From positions 174,466 through 238,465 of the forward strand of contig NZ_MPSB01000004.1 in the NCBI RefSeq assembly GCF_001981525.1: DNA of 64,000 nucleotides, written 5' to 3'. A program made the translations under genes and the position numbers. The stretch comes from Sphingomonas jeddahensis. GTDB lineage: Bacteria; Pseudomonadota; Alphaproteobacteria; Sphingomonadales; Sphingomonadaceae. The notes under the pieces are model-generated. The model did no database searches. It was not told where the DNA came from and was given only the letters and a program-made list of their open reading frames with translations. Shown here piece by piece: positions 9,209 through 20,050 of this stretch (positions are counted from its first letter, which is position 1; the number at the start of each line of letters is the position of its first letter).

Positions 9209-9970
9209 ATGGCCGACGCAACCGTAACAAACGATATCGATCATGCCGGTGCGGCGCACGAAAGTATCGTCGCGCGCGAGGCGGCGCATTTCGGGGCGAT
9301 GGCAAGCGAGTGGTGGGATCCGCGCGGATCCTCGGCGATGCTGCACCGGCTCAATCCCGTACGCCTGCGCTATATCCGCGAGCAGGCCGACCGGCATTTC
9401 GATCTCGACCCTGCCAGCTTCACGCCGCTGGCCGGCAAGACAGCGCTGGACGTCGGCTGCGGCGCAGGGCTGCTGGCGGAGCCGTTGAAGCGGCTGGGCG
9501 CGGCGCTCACCGCAATCGACGCCGCAGCGGAGAATATCGCGGTGGCGCGCGAGCATGCGCAGGCCGCCGGCCTTGCCATAGACTATCGTGCCGGCGGCGT
9601 GGAGGCGGTCGCGGGTGAGCGGTTCGATCTGGTCACTTGCCTGGAGGTGATCGAGCATGTCGCCGACCCGGCGGCGTTCGTTATAGGCCTCGCCGGTGCG
9701 CTGGCGGACGGTGGCCTGCTGATCATGTCCACCCCCAACCGCACGCCGGTCTCGCGGCTGGCGATGATCACTTTGGCCGAAGGGACCGGTCGTATTCCGC
9801 GGGGGACGCACGATTGGGACCGCTTCATCACGCCGGAGGAACTGGGCGAGATGCTGGCGGCGGCCGGCCTCAAGGCGATCGACACGCGGGGGATCGCCTT
9901 TTCGCCGACGAGCGGGTTCAGCCTGTCGGACTCGCTGACGCTCAACTATCTCGTCACCGCCACGCGCTGA
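9209..9970 (+). CDS. ubiG: Ubiquinone biosynthesis O-methyltransferase
   Basis: S-adenosylmethionine-dependent enzyme performing both O-methylations in ubiquinone synthesis, 253 residues. Seen: the UbiG N-terminus (FGAMASEWWDPRG, LHRLNPVRLRYI), the SAM motif LDVGCGAGLLAEPL at 80-93, LVTCLEVIEHVADP and the NRTPVSRLAMI to IPRGTHDWDRFI segment typical of this family. The start has GGAG six bases upstream. It is convergent with the aldolase gene, leaving only 7 bases between stops. Confidence 0.96.
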   Translation: MADATVTNDIDHAGAAHESIVAREAAHFGAMASEWWDPRGSSAMLHRLNPVRLRYIREQADRHFDLDPASFTPLAGKTALDVGCGAGLLAEPLKRLGAALTAIDAAAENIAVAREHAQAAGLAIDYRAGGVEAVAGERFDLVTCLEVIEHVADPAAFVIGLAGALADGGLLIMSTPNRTPVSRLAMITLAEGTGRIPRGTHDWDRFITPEELGEMLAAAGLKAIDTRGIAFSPTSGFSLSDSLTLNYLVTATR

Positions 9971-9977
9971 CCCGCCG

Positions 9978-10751
9978 TCAGTTGCGGAAGCTCGGATCGA
10001 TCCGGTCGAGCTTGCGCAGCAGCGCCGGCCACGCCAGCTTCTCGGCCAGCTTGCCCATGCCGGTCGGCGCGCTTTGCCCGGCAACCTTCTCCTCAACGCC
10101 CTGCGGTGGGTTGTTGAGGTTCTCACGACCGGCGGAGAGCATCAGCACCTGCGCTTCGCACGCACGCTCGAGGAAATAGAGGCGGAGGAAGCAGGAGGCG
10201 ACGCTGTCGCCCACCGCCAGCGTGCCGTGGTTGCGCAGGATCATGGCGTGCTTGTCGCCGATGTCGGCGACCAGCCGCTCGCGCTCGTCGAGGTCCGTCG
10301 CGATGCCTTCATAGTCGTGATAGGCGACATTGTGCTGCGCGATCATCGCCGTCTGGGTGTGCGGCAGCAGGCCGAATTCCATCGCCGACACCGCCTGGCC
10401 GTGCGGCGTGTGGAGATGCATCACCGCAGCGGCATCCTCGCGCGCCATGTGGATCGCCGAGTGGATGGTGAAGCCGGCGGGGTTCACGGGATGGTCGGTA
10501 TGGCCGACCGGATTGCCCTCGACATCGATCTTGACCAGCGAGGAGGCGGTGATCTCCTCAAACATCATGTCGTAAGGGTTGATGAGGAAGTGATGCTCGG
10601 GGCCGGGCACGCGCGCGGACAGATGGGTGAAGATCAGATCGTCCCAGCCGTACAGCGCCACTAGCCGGTACGCCGCCGCCAGATCGACCCGCGCCTCCCA
10701 CTCGCCGGGGGCATATTGATCGGGGCGATCCACCTTCGCCAGCGTGGCCAT
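9978..10751 (-). CDS. Class II aldolase/adducin family protein
   Basis: Zinc-type class II aldolase/adducin-fold protein of 257 residues. Predicted metal-binding histidines are in VMHLHTPHGQAVS and ILRNHGTLAVG, and the N-terminal THLSARVPG is the typical substrate-phosphate region. Members include fuculose-phosphate aldolases and decarboxylases, but this longer subgroup (ending in helical ERACEAQVLMLSAG) is usually annotated only by fold, and no sugar-use genes surround it. The start at 10751 follows GAGGAG. I cannot assign the substrate. Confidence 0.85.
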   Translation of the reverse strand: MATLAKVDRPDQYAPGEWEARVDLAAAYRLVALYGWDDLIFTHLSARVPGPEHHFLINPYDMMFEEITASSLVKIDVEGNPVGHTDHPVNPAGFTIHSAIHMAREDAAAVMHLHTPHGQAVSAMEFGLLPHTQTAMIAQHNVAYHDYEGIATDLDERERLVADIGDKHAMILRNHGTLAVGDSVASCFLRLYFLERACEAQVLMLSAGRENLNNPPQGVEEKVAGQSAPTGMGKLAEKLAWPALLRKLDRIDPSFRN

Positions 10752-10864
10752 GATTCAGCTCCTCTCATGTTTTGATTTGCAACGGATCATAACCGCTTGG
10801 GGAAGCGCGGGCAATCGGCGCCGCGGCCGTGCGGATCGGTGCAGCGGCGGACGATTGCAAAAAA

Positions 10865-10924
10865 CGAATGTTGAGGAAGTTGAGACACTGGCGCGTTTTT
10901 CTCCAACAGCCTCAACATTGGCGA
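10865..10924. repeat. Hairpin repeat D, copy 2
   Basis: Starts with the 20-mer CGAATGTTGAGGAAGTTGAG shared with copy 1 in inverted orientation, and has an AATGTTGAGG (10867-10876) / CCTCAACATT (10910-10919) stem. It lies between the start of the aldolase gene and the stop of the alcohol dehydrogenase gene, so it could end the latter transcript. The rest of the 265-base gap 10752-11016 shows no gene. Confidence 0.7.
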
Positions 10925-11016
10925 GCGGCAAGCGGCGATCCGGCGGATGTGAGCATGACACAGGCATCGCCGGCGAGTAGATCACAATGCGCCGGCGTAG
11001 GACAGCGCAGGCCGGG

Positions 11017-12051
11017 TCAATCGGGTGTCATCACGACCTTCAGCGCCTCGCGCCGGTCGAGGATGGCATAGGCCTCGGCGCCCTGCGACAGCGGCAGGCG
11101 GTGCGAGATATAGCTTTCCGGCTTGAGCTGCCCCTTCTGCACCATCGGGATCAATTCCTGCCACCAGTGCGGGACCGAGCAGGTGCCGGTGCGGAAGGTC
11201 AGCCCGCTGGCGAAGGCGCGCTCCATCGGGAAGGGGAAGCGGCGCGTCTGGTTGACGCCGAGGCAGGAGACGGTGCCCCATTTGCCGACCAGCCGCAGCG
11301 CGAGATCGATCGTCGCGTCGGCGCCGACCGCCTCGATCACGCTGCTGCACTTCCGGCCCTTTGTGTCCTCGTTGATCGTCTCGACCGCGACATTGGGATC
11401 GATGCCGATCGCGCCCAGCCCCTCGGCAATTGCGCGGCGTTCGGGCACCAGATCGATCGCATAAACGCGCCCCGCGCCCATCGCGAAGGCGCCCTCCACC
11501 GCCATCAGCCCGATCGGGCCGAGCCCGACCACCGCGACGCTCGCGCCCGGCCTGATGTCGGCATTGCGCACCGCCATCCAGCTGGTCGGCAGTGCATCGG
11601 TTAGCATCAGCGCCTGTTCGTAGGACAGGCCGTCGGGGATGCGGCGGGCGTTGACGTCACCGGCGGGCACGCGCACCGCCTCGGCCTGGCTGCCCTGAAG
11701 CGCGGCGGAAAGGCCGTAGCAGCCCGAGCCGTTGTTCTCGCATTCGTGCACCCGGCCCATCAGGCAGCCGGGGCAGGCGCCGCAGCCGACTGCGGCGGAG
11801 ATCATCACGCGGTCGCCGGTTCTGAGCGTGCGCACAGCCTTGCCGGTTTCGACCACTTCGCCGACCGCCTCGTGGCCGACGCAGAAGCCTTTGTCCTCGG
11901 AGAAGCCGTGGCCGTGATAGATGTGGAGGTCGCTGCCGCAGATCGCGCAATGCTTCACCTGGACGAGGACGTCGCGATCGTCCTGAAGCGTGGCGTCGTC
12001 GGTCGACCCGTATTGAATGTCGCGTTCGCCGAAATAGCGCAGTGCCTTCAT
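11017..12051 (-). CDS. Zinc-dependent alcohol dehydrogenase (MDR family)
   Basis: Medium-chain dehydrogenase of 344 residues, NAD(P)-dependent, oxidising an alcohol or polyol of unknown identity. Visible: catalytic zinc Cys in HCAICGSDLHIYHGHG and GHEAVGEVVETG, the four structural-zinc cysteines in CGACPGCLMGRVHEC, and the Rossmann loop VVGLGPIGLMA. The C-terminal half follows the glutathione-independent formaldehyde / L-threonine dehydrogenase type rather than class I alcohol dehydrogenase. The start at 12051 follows AAGGAG. No neighbour gives a pathway. Confidence 0.88.
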   Translation of the reverse strand: MKALRYFGERDIQYGSTDDATLQDDRDVLVQVKHCAICGSDLHIYHGHGFSEDKGFCVGHEAVGEVVETGKAVRTLRTGDRVMISAAVGCGACPGCLMGRVHECENNGSGCYGLSAALQGSQAEAVRVPAGDVNARRIPDGLSYEQALMLTDALPTSWMAVRNADIRPGASVAVVGLGPIGLMAVEGAFAMGAGRVYAIDLVPERRAIAEGLGAIGIDPNVAVETINEDTKGRKCSSVIEAVGADATIDLALRLVGKWGTVSCLGVNQTRRFPFPMERAFASGLTFRTGTCSVPHWWQELIPMVQKGQLKPESYISHRLPLSQGAEAYAILDRREALKVVMTPD

Positions 12052-12100
12052 GGCCCTCTCCTTCTTGTTTTGAGCGGATGCTAGCGGGCTGTTTCCTCGC

Positions 12101-12190
12101 CGTCACCCCGGGCCTGACCTCGGCGAGGGGGCGCTGCTTTGGCGACGGTGGAGGAGAAGCGGGACCCCGGATCAAGTCCGGGGTGACGGG
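12101..12190. repeat. Palindromic repeat A (CCCGGG-type)
   Basis: Two inverted arms (GTCACCCCGGGCCTGACCT and GGATCAAGTCCGGGGTGAC) about 50 bases apart. It belongs to the commonest repeat family of this window. The 405-base gap 12052-12456 consists of this copy, a second nested copy and the clpB promoter. Confidence 0.8.
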
Positions 12191-12197
12191 GGATACC

Positions 12198-12317
12198 GTC
12201 ATGCCGGGCCCTTCGGCGTAGCTCACGACAGGCTTGTTCCGGCATCCAAGGGGCCGCTCGCCCCAGGCTTGAGAGTTTGCGGCACGGTGGACCCCGGCAC
12301 AGGGCCGGGGTGACAGA
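12198..12317. repeat. Palindromic repeat A with internal insertion
   Basis: Arms match the TCATGCCGGGCTTGTTCCGGCATCC form and the CCCGGCACAGGGCCGGGG form. The left arm is interrupted between CCGGG and GCTTG by about 22 bases (CCTTCGGCGTAGCTCACGAC and flanks) that are absent from the copies at 15076 and 50728. Confidence 0.7.
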
Positions 12318-12402
12318 AGGGAGATTGAGGCTCACCGGCGAGGATCAGAAGCGGCCACTGGACGCCCGCCCGCTCCGTCGCCATCTTTCTCGTACTGACA
12401 CC

Positions 12403-12430
12403 CTTGTGTTGCATAACAGCAACACCATCT
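12403..12430 (+). promoter_or_regulatory. Candidate heat-shock (sigma-32) promoter of clpB
   Basis: CTTGTG, a 14-base spacer and CACCATCT closely match the sigma-32 pattern CTTGAA-N13-15-CCCCATNT. Transcription would begin near 12437, about 20 bases before the clpB ATG, downstream of both repeats. Confidence 0.5.
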
Positions 12431-12456
12431 GATGCTCGAAGGAAACAGGGACACCT

Positions 12457-15036
<2,580 letters not shown>

Positions 15037-15075
15037 GCGCGCCGCGGGCGAGGGGGCGTTTGCATAACCTCCCTT

Positions 15076-15172
15076 CGTCATGCCGGGCTTGTCCCGGCAT
15101 CCAGGGTGCCGCGAACCTCACGCGATTGGATTCGCGGTACCCTGGACCCCGGCACAAGGCCGTGGTGACGAA
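15076..15172. repeat. Palindromic repeat A
   Basis: Complete copy: left arm TCATGCCGGGCTTGTCCCGG, right arm CCCCGGCACAAGGCCGTGG, and an inner inverted pair around GGTGCCGCGAA / TTCGCGGTACC. It lies between the convergent clpB and YjbQ genes. Confidence 0.8.
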
Positions 15173-15218
15173 GCTTTGATCGCACCATCACGATGTTCCC
15201 GTAGCTTGGGCGGGTCGC

Positions 15219-15635
15219 CTAGTCGCCGATCAGATGGAGGGCGATCTCGCGGCGGTGGGCGGCGCGGCGGTGTTCGAACAAATAGATGCCTTGCCAGGTG
15301 CCGAGCACCGGCCGGCCGCTCGCGACGGGGATCGACAGGCTGGTGGCGGTCAGCGCCGATCGCAGATGCGCGGGCATGTCGTCGGGGCCTTCGTCGTCAT
15401 GCTCGTACTCGCGCGACTCGGGGGCCAGCCGCGCGACATAGCGCTCCAGATCGCGGCGGGCGGCGGGGGCGGCGTTTTCCTGGATCAGCAGCGAGGCGGA
15501 GGTGTGGCGGATGAACAATGTCAGCAAGCCTTCGGTGATGCCCGTTTGAGCCACCCAGCCGACGATCTGATCGGTGCATTCGTGCAGCCCCTGACCCGGC
15601 GTCGGGATGGTGATGTTGCCTGAACGTTGCTGCAT
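15219..15635 (-). CDS. YjbQ/UPF0047 family protein
   Basis: Member of UPF0047 (YjbQ), 138 residues, a small beta-rich trimeric fold reported to have weak thiamine-phosphate synthase activity; its natural role is unclear. Signature: GLHECTDQIVGWV, the conserved LLTLFIRHTSASLLIQENA with the putative active-site His, ARLAPESREYEHDDEGPDDMPAHLRS and GTWQGIYLFEHR. Full-length by family standards. It is divergent from the nitronate monooxygenase-like gene, with 38 bases between the chosen starts. Confidence 0.93.
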   Translation of the reverse strand: MQQRSGNITIPTPGQGLHECTDQIVGWVAQTGITEGLLTLFIRHTSASLLIQENAAPAARRDLERYVARLAPESREYEHDDEGPDDMPAHLRSALTATSLSIPVASGRPVLGTWQGIYLFEHRRAAHRREIALHLIGD

Positions 15636-15673
15636 GTTTGTCTCCGCGCCCGCGCCGGTGTAGCGGCGCGGGC

Positions 15674-16711
15674 ATGACCGATACCATGATCGACCGTTCA
15701 GGTTCCGCCCGCCTCGTCCGCCGCATGGAACGCGGCGCCGCCTTTCTCGGCAGCGAAGTGGCGATCATGGCCGGGGCGATGAGCTGGGTCAGCGAGCGCA
15801 ACCTCGTTGCCGCCATGTCCAACGCCGGCGGCTTTGGCGTGATCGCGTGCGGGGCGATGACGGTGGATCTGCTCGATGCGGAGATCGCGGCCACCAAGGC
15901 GCTGACGGACAAGCCGTTCGGCGTGAACCTGATCACCATGCATCCCGATCTCATGGCGCTGATCGACGTGTGCGCGAAGCACGGCGTCGGCCATGTCGTG
16001 CTCGCCGGCGGATTGCCGCCCAAGGGTTCGCTCGAGGCGATCAAGGCGGGCGGTGCCAAGGTGATCTGCTTCGCGCCGACGCTGGCACTCGCCAAGAAGC
16101 TGATCCGCTCGGGCGTCGATGCGCTGGTGATCGAGGGGATGGAGGCCGGCGGGCATATCGGCCCGGTATCGACCAGCGTGCTGGCGCAGGAGATGCTGCC
16201 GGAGATCGCCGACATGGTGCCGGTGTTCGTCGCCGGTGGGATCGGGCGCGGCGAGGCGATCGCGGGTTATCTCGACATGGGCGCGGCGGGGGTGCAGCTC
16301 GGCACGCGCTTCGTGTGCGCCACCGAGTCGATCGCGCATCCCAAGTTCAAGCAGGCGTTCATTCGCGCGTCGGCGCGCGACGCGGTGGCGAGCGTGCAGA
16401 TCGACCCGCGGCTGCCGGTGATCCCGGTGCGTGCGCTGAAGAACGCGGGCGGCGAATTGTTCACCGCCAAGCAGCGCGAAGTGGCGCAGTCGCTGGACGA
16501 GGGCGGCGTGGCGATGGCCGAGGCACAGCTGGCGATCGAACATTATTGGGCCGGCGCGCTGCGCCGCGCGGTGATCGACGGCGATGTCGAGCATGGCAGC
16601 GTGATGGCCGGCCAGTCGGTGGGGATGGTGAGCAAGGAAGAACCGCTGGCGGACATCATCGCGGCGCTGATGGCGCAGGCGGCGCAGGCGCTGGAGCAGC
16701 GCGCGGCTTGA
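15674..16711 (+). CDS. Nitronate monooxygenase-like FMN protein
   Basis: TIM-barrel flavoprotein of the 2-nitropropane dioxygenase/nitronate monooxygenase family, 345 residues. Seen: the substrate-side N-terminus IMAGAMSWVSERNLVAAMSNAGGFGVIA, the FMN-phosphate loop VIEGMEAGGHIGPVS and the second glycine-rich strand VFVAGGIGRGEAIAGYLDMGAAGVQLGTRF. These proteins oxidise alkyl nitronates, though this subgroup also includes enoyl reductase-like members. ATG 15674 is preferred over the in-frame start 12 codons upstream because the latter encodes an Arg-rich non-conserved stretch. Confidence 0.85.
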   Translation: MTDTMIDRSGSARLVRRMERGAAFLGSEVAIMAGAMSWVSERNLVAAMSNAGGFGVIACGAMTVDLLDAEIAATKALTDKPFGVNLITMHPDLMALIDVCAKHGVGHVVLAGGLPPKGSLEAIKAGGAKVICFAPTLALAKKLIRSGVDALVIEGMEAGGHIGPVSTSVLAQEMLPEIADMVPVFVAGGIGRGEAIAGYLDMGAAGVQLGTRFVCATESIAHPKFKQAFIRASARDAVASVQIDPRLPVIPVRALKNAGGELFTAKQREVAQSLDEGGVAMAEAQLAIEHYWAGALRRAVIDGDVEHGSVMAGQSVGMVSKEEPLADIIAALMAQAAQALEQRAA

Positions 16712-16730
16712 GCGCTGTATAATTCTCGTT

Positions 16731-16820
16731 CGTCATCCCGGACTTGATCCGGGGTCCCGCTTCTTCTTCCGGCTGAGGCGCAAGGCAGCGGGACCCCGGG
16801 GTCAAGCCCGGGGTGACGAG
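16731..16820. repeat. Palindromic repeat A
   Basis: Inverted arms GTCATCCCGGACTTGATCC and GGTCAAGCCCGGGGTGAC around a central GCGGGACC pair. It fills the gap between the convergent nitronate monooxygenase-like and S9 peptidase genes, where a terminator would be expected. Confidence 0.8.
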
Positions 16821-16825
16821 AGGCG

Positions 16826-18889
16826 TCAGTTCGCCGCGGGGGCCGCTGCGCCGCGGTAGCGGTCGAACCAGGCGAGGATCGCGCTGGCCTTGGCCGCCGA
16901 TTGCGAGGGACGGCTGGTGAAGCCGCCGTGGCTGGCGCCGGGCAGCTTGACCAAAGCGGTGGGGACGCCGGCGATCTGGAGCGCGGCGTAATATTGCTCG
17001 CTCTCGCTCACCGGCGTGCGGTAATCCTGGCTGCCGACGACCACCAAAGTGGGCGTCTTGACGTTGCCGACGAGGCTCAGCGGCGAGCGGTTCCAATAGC
17101 CCATGGGATCCTCCCACGGCAGCTTCGAGAACCAGTAGCGCGACGTGAACAGCGTGTTGTCCATGGTCAGCGATTCGCTGATCCAGTTGATCACCGGCTT
17201 CTGCGTCGCCGCCGCCTTGAAGCGGTTGGTCTTGCCGACGATCCACGCGGTGAGCACGCCACCGCCTGAGCCGCCGGTCACGAAAAGATTGTTCGGGTCC
17301 GCCACGCCTTCCGCAATGGTCGCGTCCACAGCTGCCATGAGGTCGTCATAGTCCTGGCTGGGGTAGTTCTTGTCGATGAGGTTGGCGAATTCAGCGCCAT
17401 AGGAGGTCGAGCCGCGCGGGTTGGTCCACAGCACCGCATAACCGCCAGCGGCGTAGAGCTGCACATCGGTGGCGAAGCTGGGGCCATAGGCGGAGTGGGG
17501 GCCACCGTGAATCTCGAGGATCAGCGGCACGCGGGTGCCCGGCTGCCAGCCCGGCGGCGTCGCGAGCCAGGCGTCGATTGGGCGACCGTCAGGCGCGGTG
17601 ACCGCGACCTTGCGCACCGGCGCGAGCGCCTTGGAGGCGGTGAGCACTTGGTTGAGCTGCGTGAGGCGGCGCGCCTTGCCGCCGCTCGTCACCCACACGT
17701 CGGCTGGCGCGGAGGCATCGCCGCCGGTGTAGGCGATCGTGCCGCCGCGCGAGACCGAGAAGTCACCGCCGGTATATGGGCGATCGAGCCCGCCGCCGGC
17801 GAGATTGTCGGCGACGATCGTCTGGCGACCGTCCATGCCGATGCGGGCGATCTTGCGCTGCCCCTTGTCGTCATAGCTGGCGTAAAGCGTGCGGCCGTCG
17901 GCGGCCCATTGCGCGTCTTCGATCGAACGGTCGAGCGAGGCAGTGAGCGAGCGTGGGGCCGCCGCGTCGCGGTTCCCGACGTAAAGCTCGGCATTGGTAT
18001 AGGCGCGGCGCCTGTCGTCGAAGCCGATCCAGGCGACCTTGCTGCCGTCCGCCGAGAAGCGCGCGCCGCCATCCGGGCCGTCGCGGCTGGTGAGCGTGCG
18101 CATCGTGCCGGTGGCGGCGTCGGCCGCGATCACTTCGGAATTCATCACCTGCCGCTCGGCATCGGGGCCGCGGATGGCGGAGAAGAGGATGGTGCGGCCG
18201 TCGGCGCTCCACGACAGCGGGCCGCCGTCGTCGAAATTGCCGAAGGTCAGCTGCTGCGAGGCGCCGCCGTCCGCCGCGACGACGAAGAGGTGGTCGTAAC
18301 CCGGCTTGCGATAGCCGGGGCCGTCGTTGCGATAGGTGATGCGGTCGATCACCTCGAGCGGCTCGGCCCATTTCGCGCCCTCGGGCTTGGCGGGTGCCTT
18401 GCCGAGCTTGGTCGGCTCGCCCGCGATCGTCGCGATGTAGGCGAGGCGCGTGCCATCGGGGGACCAGGCGAGGCTGTTGGGATCGCCGGGCAGGCTCGTT
18501 ACGCGTGCGCTGGCGCCAGTGGAGATCCAGCGGACGAACAACTGCGTGCGATCCCCGTCCGCGGCGACATAGGCGATGCGGGTGCCATCGGGGGACCAGC
18601 GCGGGCTGGAGCCGCTGGTGGCGAAGGGCGATTGTTTGCCGCTGGCGACGTCGATCAGCCAGAGCGAGGACTGCATCCGATCGCTCATGATGTCGCCGGT
18701 GCGGCGGACATAGACGATGGTGCGGCCGTCTGGGCTGATCTGCGGATCGGCGGCGATCGACAGGCCGAAGAGGTCTGCGCCGGTGAAGCTGCGCGTCGGG
18801 CCGTCTGCGGGCGCGGCATTAGGCCGTTGCTGCGCGGTGGCGGGGATGGCGAGGGTGGCGCAGGTGAGAAGGAAAGCGAGACGGCGCAT
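16826..18889 (-). CDS. S9 prolyl-oligopeptidase-family exported peptidase
   Basis: Serine peptidase of 687 residues with a signal peptide (MRRLAFLLTCATLAIPATA) directing it to the periplasm. Residues 40-400 carry WD40/beta-propeller-like repeats (SPDGRTIVYVRR, WSPDGTRIAYVAADGD, WSADGRTILFSA), and the C-terminal alpha/beta hydrolase domain bears the catalytic Ser in TGGSGGG, Asp in GSQDYRTP and His in GASHGG. This is the acylaminoacyl/dipeptidyl peptidase architecture. The start at 18889 follows GGAG and begins the signal peptide; the upstream in-frame extension is not protein-like. Confidence 0.93.
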   Translation of the reverse strand: MRRLAFLLTCATLAIPATAQQRPNAAPADGPTRSFTGADLFGLSIAADPQISPDGRTIVYVRRTGDIMSDRMQSSLWLIDVASGKQSPFATSGSSPRWSPDGTRIAYVAADGDRTQLFVRWISTGASARVTSLPGDPNSLAWSPDGTRLAYIATIAGEPTKLGKAPAKPEGAKWAEPLEVIDRITYRNDGPGYRKPGYDHLFVVAADGGASQQLTFGNFDDGGPLSWSADGRTILFSAIRGPDAERQVMNSEVIAADAATGTMRTLTSRDGPDGGARFSADGSKVAWIGFDDRRRAYTNAELYVGNRDAAAPRSLTASLDRSIEDAQWAADGRTLYASYDDKGQRKIARIGMDGRQTIVADNLAGGGLDRPYTGGDFSVSRGGTIAYTGGDASAPADVWVTSGGKARRLTQLNQVLTASKALAPVRKVAVTAPDGRPIDAWLATPPGWQPGTRVPLILEIHGGPHSAYGPSFATDVQLYAAGGYAVLWTNPRGSTSYGAEFANLIDKNYPSQDYDDLMAAVDATIAEGVADPNNLFVTGGSGGGVLTAWIVGKTNRFKAAATQKPVINWISESLTMDNTLFTSRYWFSKLPWEDPMGYWNRSPLSLVGNVKTPTLVVVGSQDYRTPVSESEQYYAALQIAGVPTALVKLPGASHGGFTSRPSQSAAKASAILAWFDRYRGAAAPAAN

Positions 18890-18961
18890 TGGGTACTCCG
18901 GCGTGGTCGCCTGTTGAAGCGCGATCGGCTGTAGCGCGCAAGGGATGGGGTTTTGATCCTT

Positions 18962-19036
18962 CGTCACGCCGGGGTCCCGCTGCCTTGCACCGTCGGCGGA
19001 GAAGAAGCGGGGCCCCGGGTCAAGCCCGGGGTGACG
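18962..19036. repeat. Palindromic repeat A, shortened left arm
   Basis: GTCACGCCGGGGTCCCGCT joined to GGCCCCGGGTCAAGCCCGGG. The left arm lacks the inner TTGATCCGG portion, so this is a degenerate or deleted copy. It lies between the S9 peptidase start and the crotonase stop. Confidence 0.7.
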
Positions 19037-19054
19037 GAGTTCAGGGAGAGATGG

Positions 19055-19915
19055 TCAGCCGATCGCGGCGTTGGCGCCCCACCAGGGGTAGCCGGGCGGC
19101 ATGTCCTCGGGGATCTTGCCGGGGAAGGCGGGCGCGCGCTTTTCGAGGAAGGCGGCGACGCCTTCGCGTACGTCGGGGCCGGACCCCAAGGTCATGGCGA
19201 AGCCGCCGTCGACCTTGAGCGCGGCGGCGGGGGAGGCTTCTCCGGCGAAGCGCCACAGCATCTGGCGGGTGAGCGCGATCGAAACGGGCGCGGTATTCTC
19301 CGCAATCTCGCGTGCGATTTCCTGCGCGCGGGCGATCAAGTCGTCGGAAGCAACGACTTCACTGACCAAGCCGCCTTGCAGCGCCTCGGCAGCGTCGAAC
19401 AATTTGCCCGACAGGCACCATCGCAGCGCTTGTGGAAGGCCGACGAGCTGGGGGAGGAACCAGGCGCTGCCCGCCTCCGGCACCAGGCCCCGGCGCGCGA
19501 ATACGAAGCCGAAGCGCGCGCTGTCGGCGGCGATGCGGATGTCGCAGGGAAGGGTGAGCGTGGCGCCGACGCCGACCGCGGCGCCGTTGATCGCGGCGAT
19601 GATTGGCTTGGGGCTGTCGAACAGCGCGCCGACGAAGCCGCCGCCATCCTGGCGCGGCTTGCCTTCCGCGGCGAAATTAGGGCCGGCGCCGCTGAAGCTG
19701 TCCGCGCCGCCGGAAATGTCCGCGCCGGCGCAGAAGCCGCGGCCCTCCCCGGTGAGAATGATCGCGCGGACCTTTTCCTCCGCGCCGGCCTTGCGCACCG
19801 CTTCGGCGAGCTCGGCGCCCATCACCGCGGTATAGGCGTTCAGCTTGTCCGGACGGGCGAGCATGATCGTCGCGATCGGCCCGTCGATCGTGTAGCGGAT
19901 CTGTTCAAAGGTCAT
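19055..19915 (-). CDS. Enoyl-CoA hydratase/isomerase family protein
   Basis: Crotonase-fold acyl-CoA enzyme, 286 residues, acting on an enoyl-CoA probably in fatty-acid or related catabolism. The oxyanion-hole motifs are present (LNAYTAVMGAELAEA, GEGRGFCAGADISGG and AINGAAVGVGATLTLPCDIRIA). The catalytic-region glutamate position is occupied within RRGLVPEAGSAWFLP. The C-terminus (REGVAAFLEKRAPAFPG) is typical of the family. The start has GGAGAG nine bases upstream. It is divergent from the FzlA-like gene. Confidence 0.88.
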   Translation of the reverse strand: MTFEQIRYTIDGPIATIMLARPDKLNAYTAVMGAELAEAVRKAGAEEKVRAIILTGEGRGFCAGADISGGADSFSGAGPNFAAEGKPRQDGGGFVGALFDSPKPIIAAINGAAVGVGATLTLPCDIRIAADSARFGFVFARRGLVPEAGSAWFLPQLVGLPQALRWCLSGKLFDAAEALQGGLVSEVVASDDLIARAQEIAREIAENTAPVSIALTRQMLWRFAGEASPAAALKVDGGFAMTLGSGPDVREGVAAFLEKRAPAFPGKIPEDMPPGYPWWGANAAIG

Positions 19916-20050
19916 CGGCCTCTCCTTGAGTGCGGATCATGCGTCCGCTTTTGCGAGTCGCATAACCCGGCACGGCCGTCCGCGCCATGCGGTGGCGCAA
20001 TATCGCCGAAGCGGCTTCCGCCAAACGCCTGCGCAGCCTAACGAGGGGGC

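Noticed and set aside
10752..11016. Small genes in the gap before the alcohol dehydrogenase
   Set aside because: Short open frames there run through the D hairpin and lack ribosome binding sites or coherent composition.
12101..12317. Clustered repeats as a CRISPR array
   Set aside because: Repeats are inverted and differ in sequence and spacing; there are no regular direct repeats with unique spacers and no cas genes.
17495..18934. 479-codon open frame antisense to the S9 peptidase gene
   Set aside because: Repetitive Ala/Gly/Arg content without family signature; the peptidase has signal peptide, propeller and catalytic triad.
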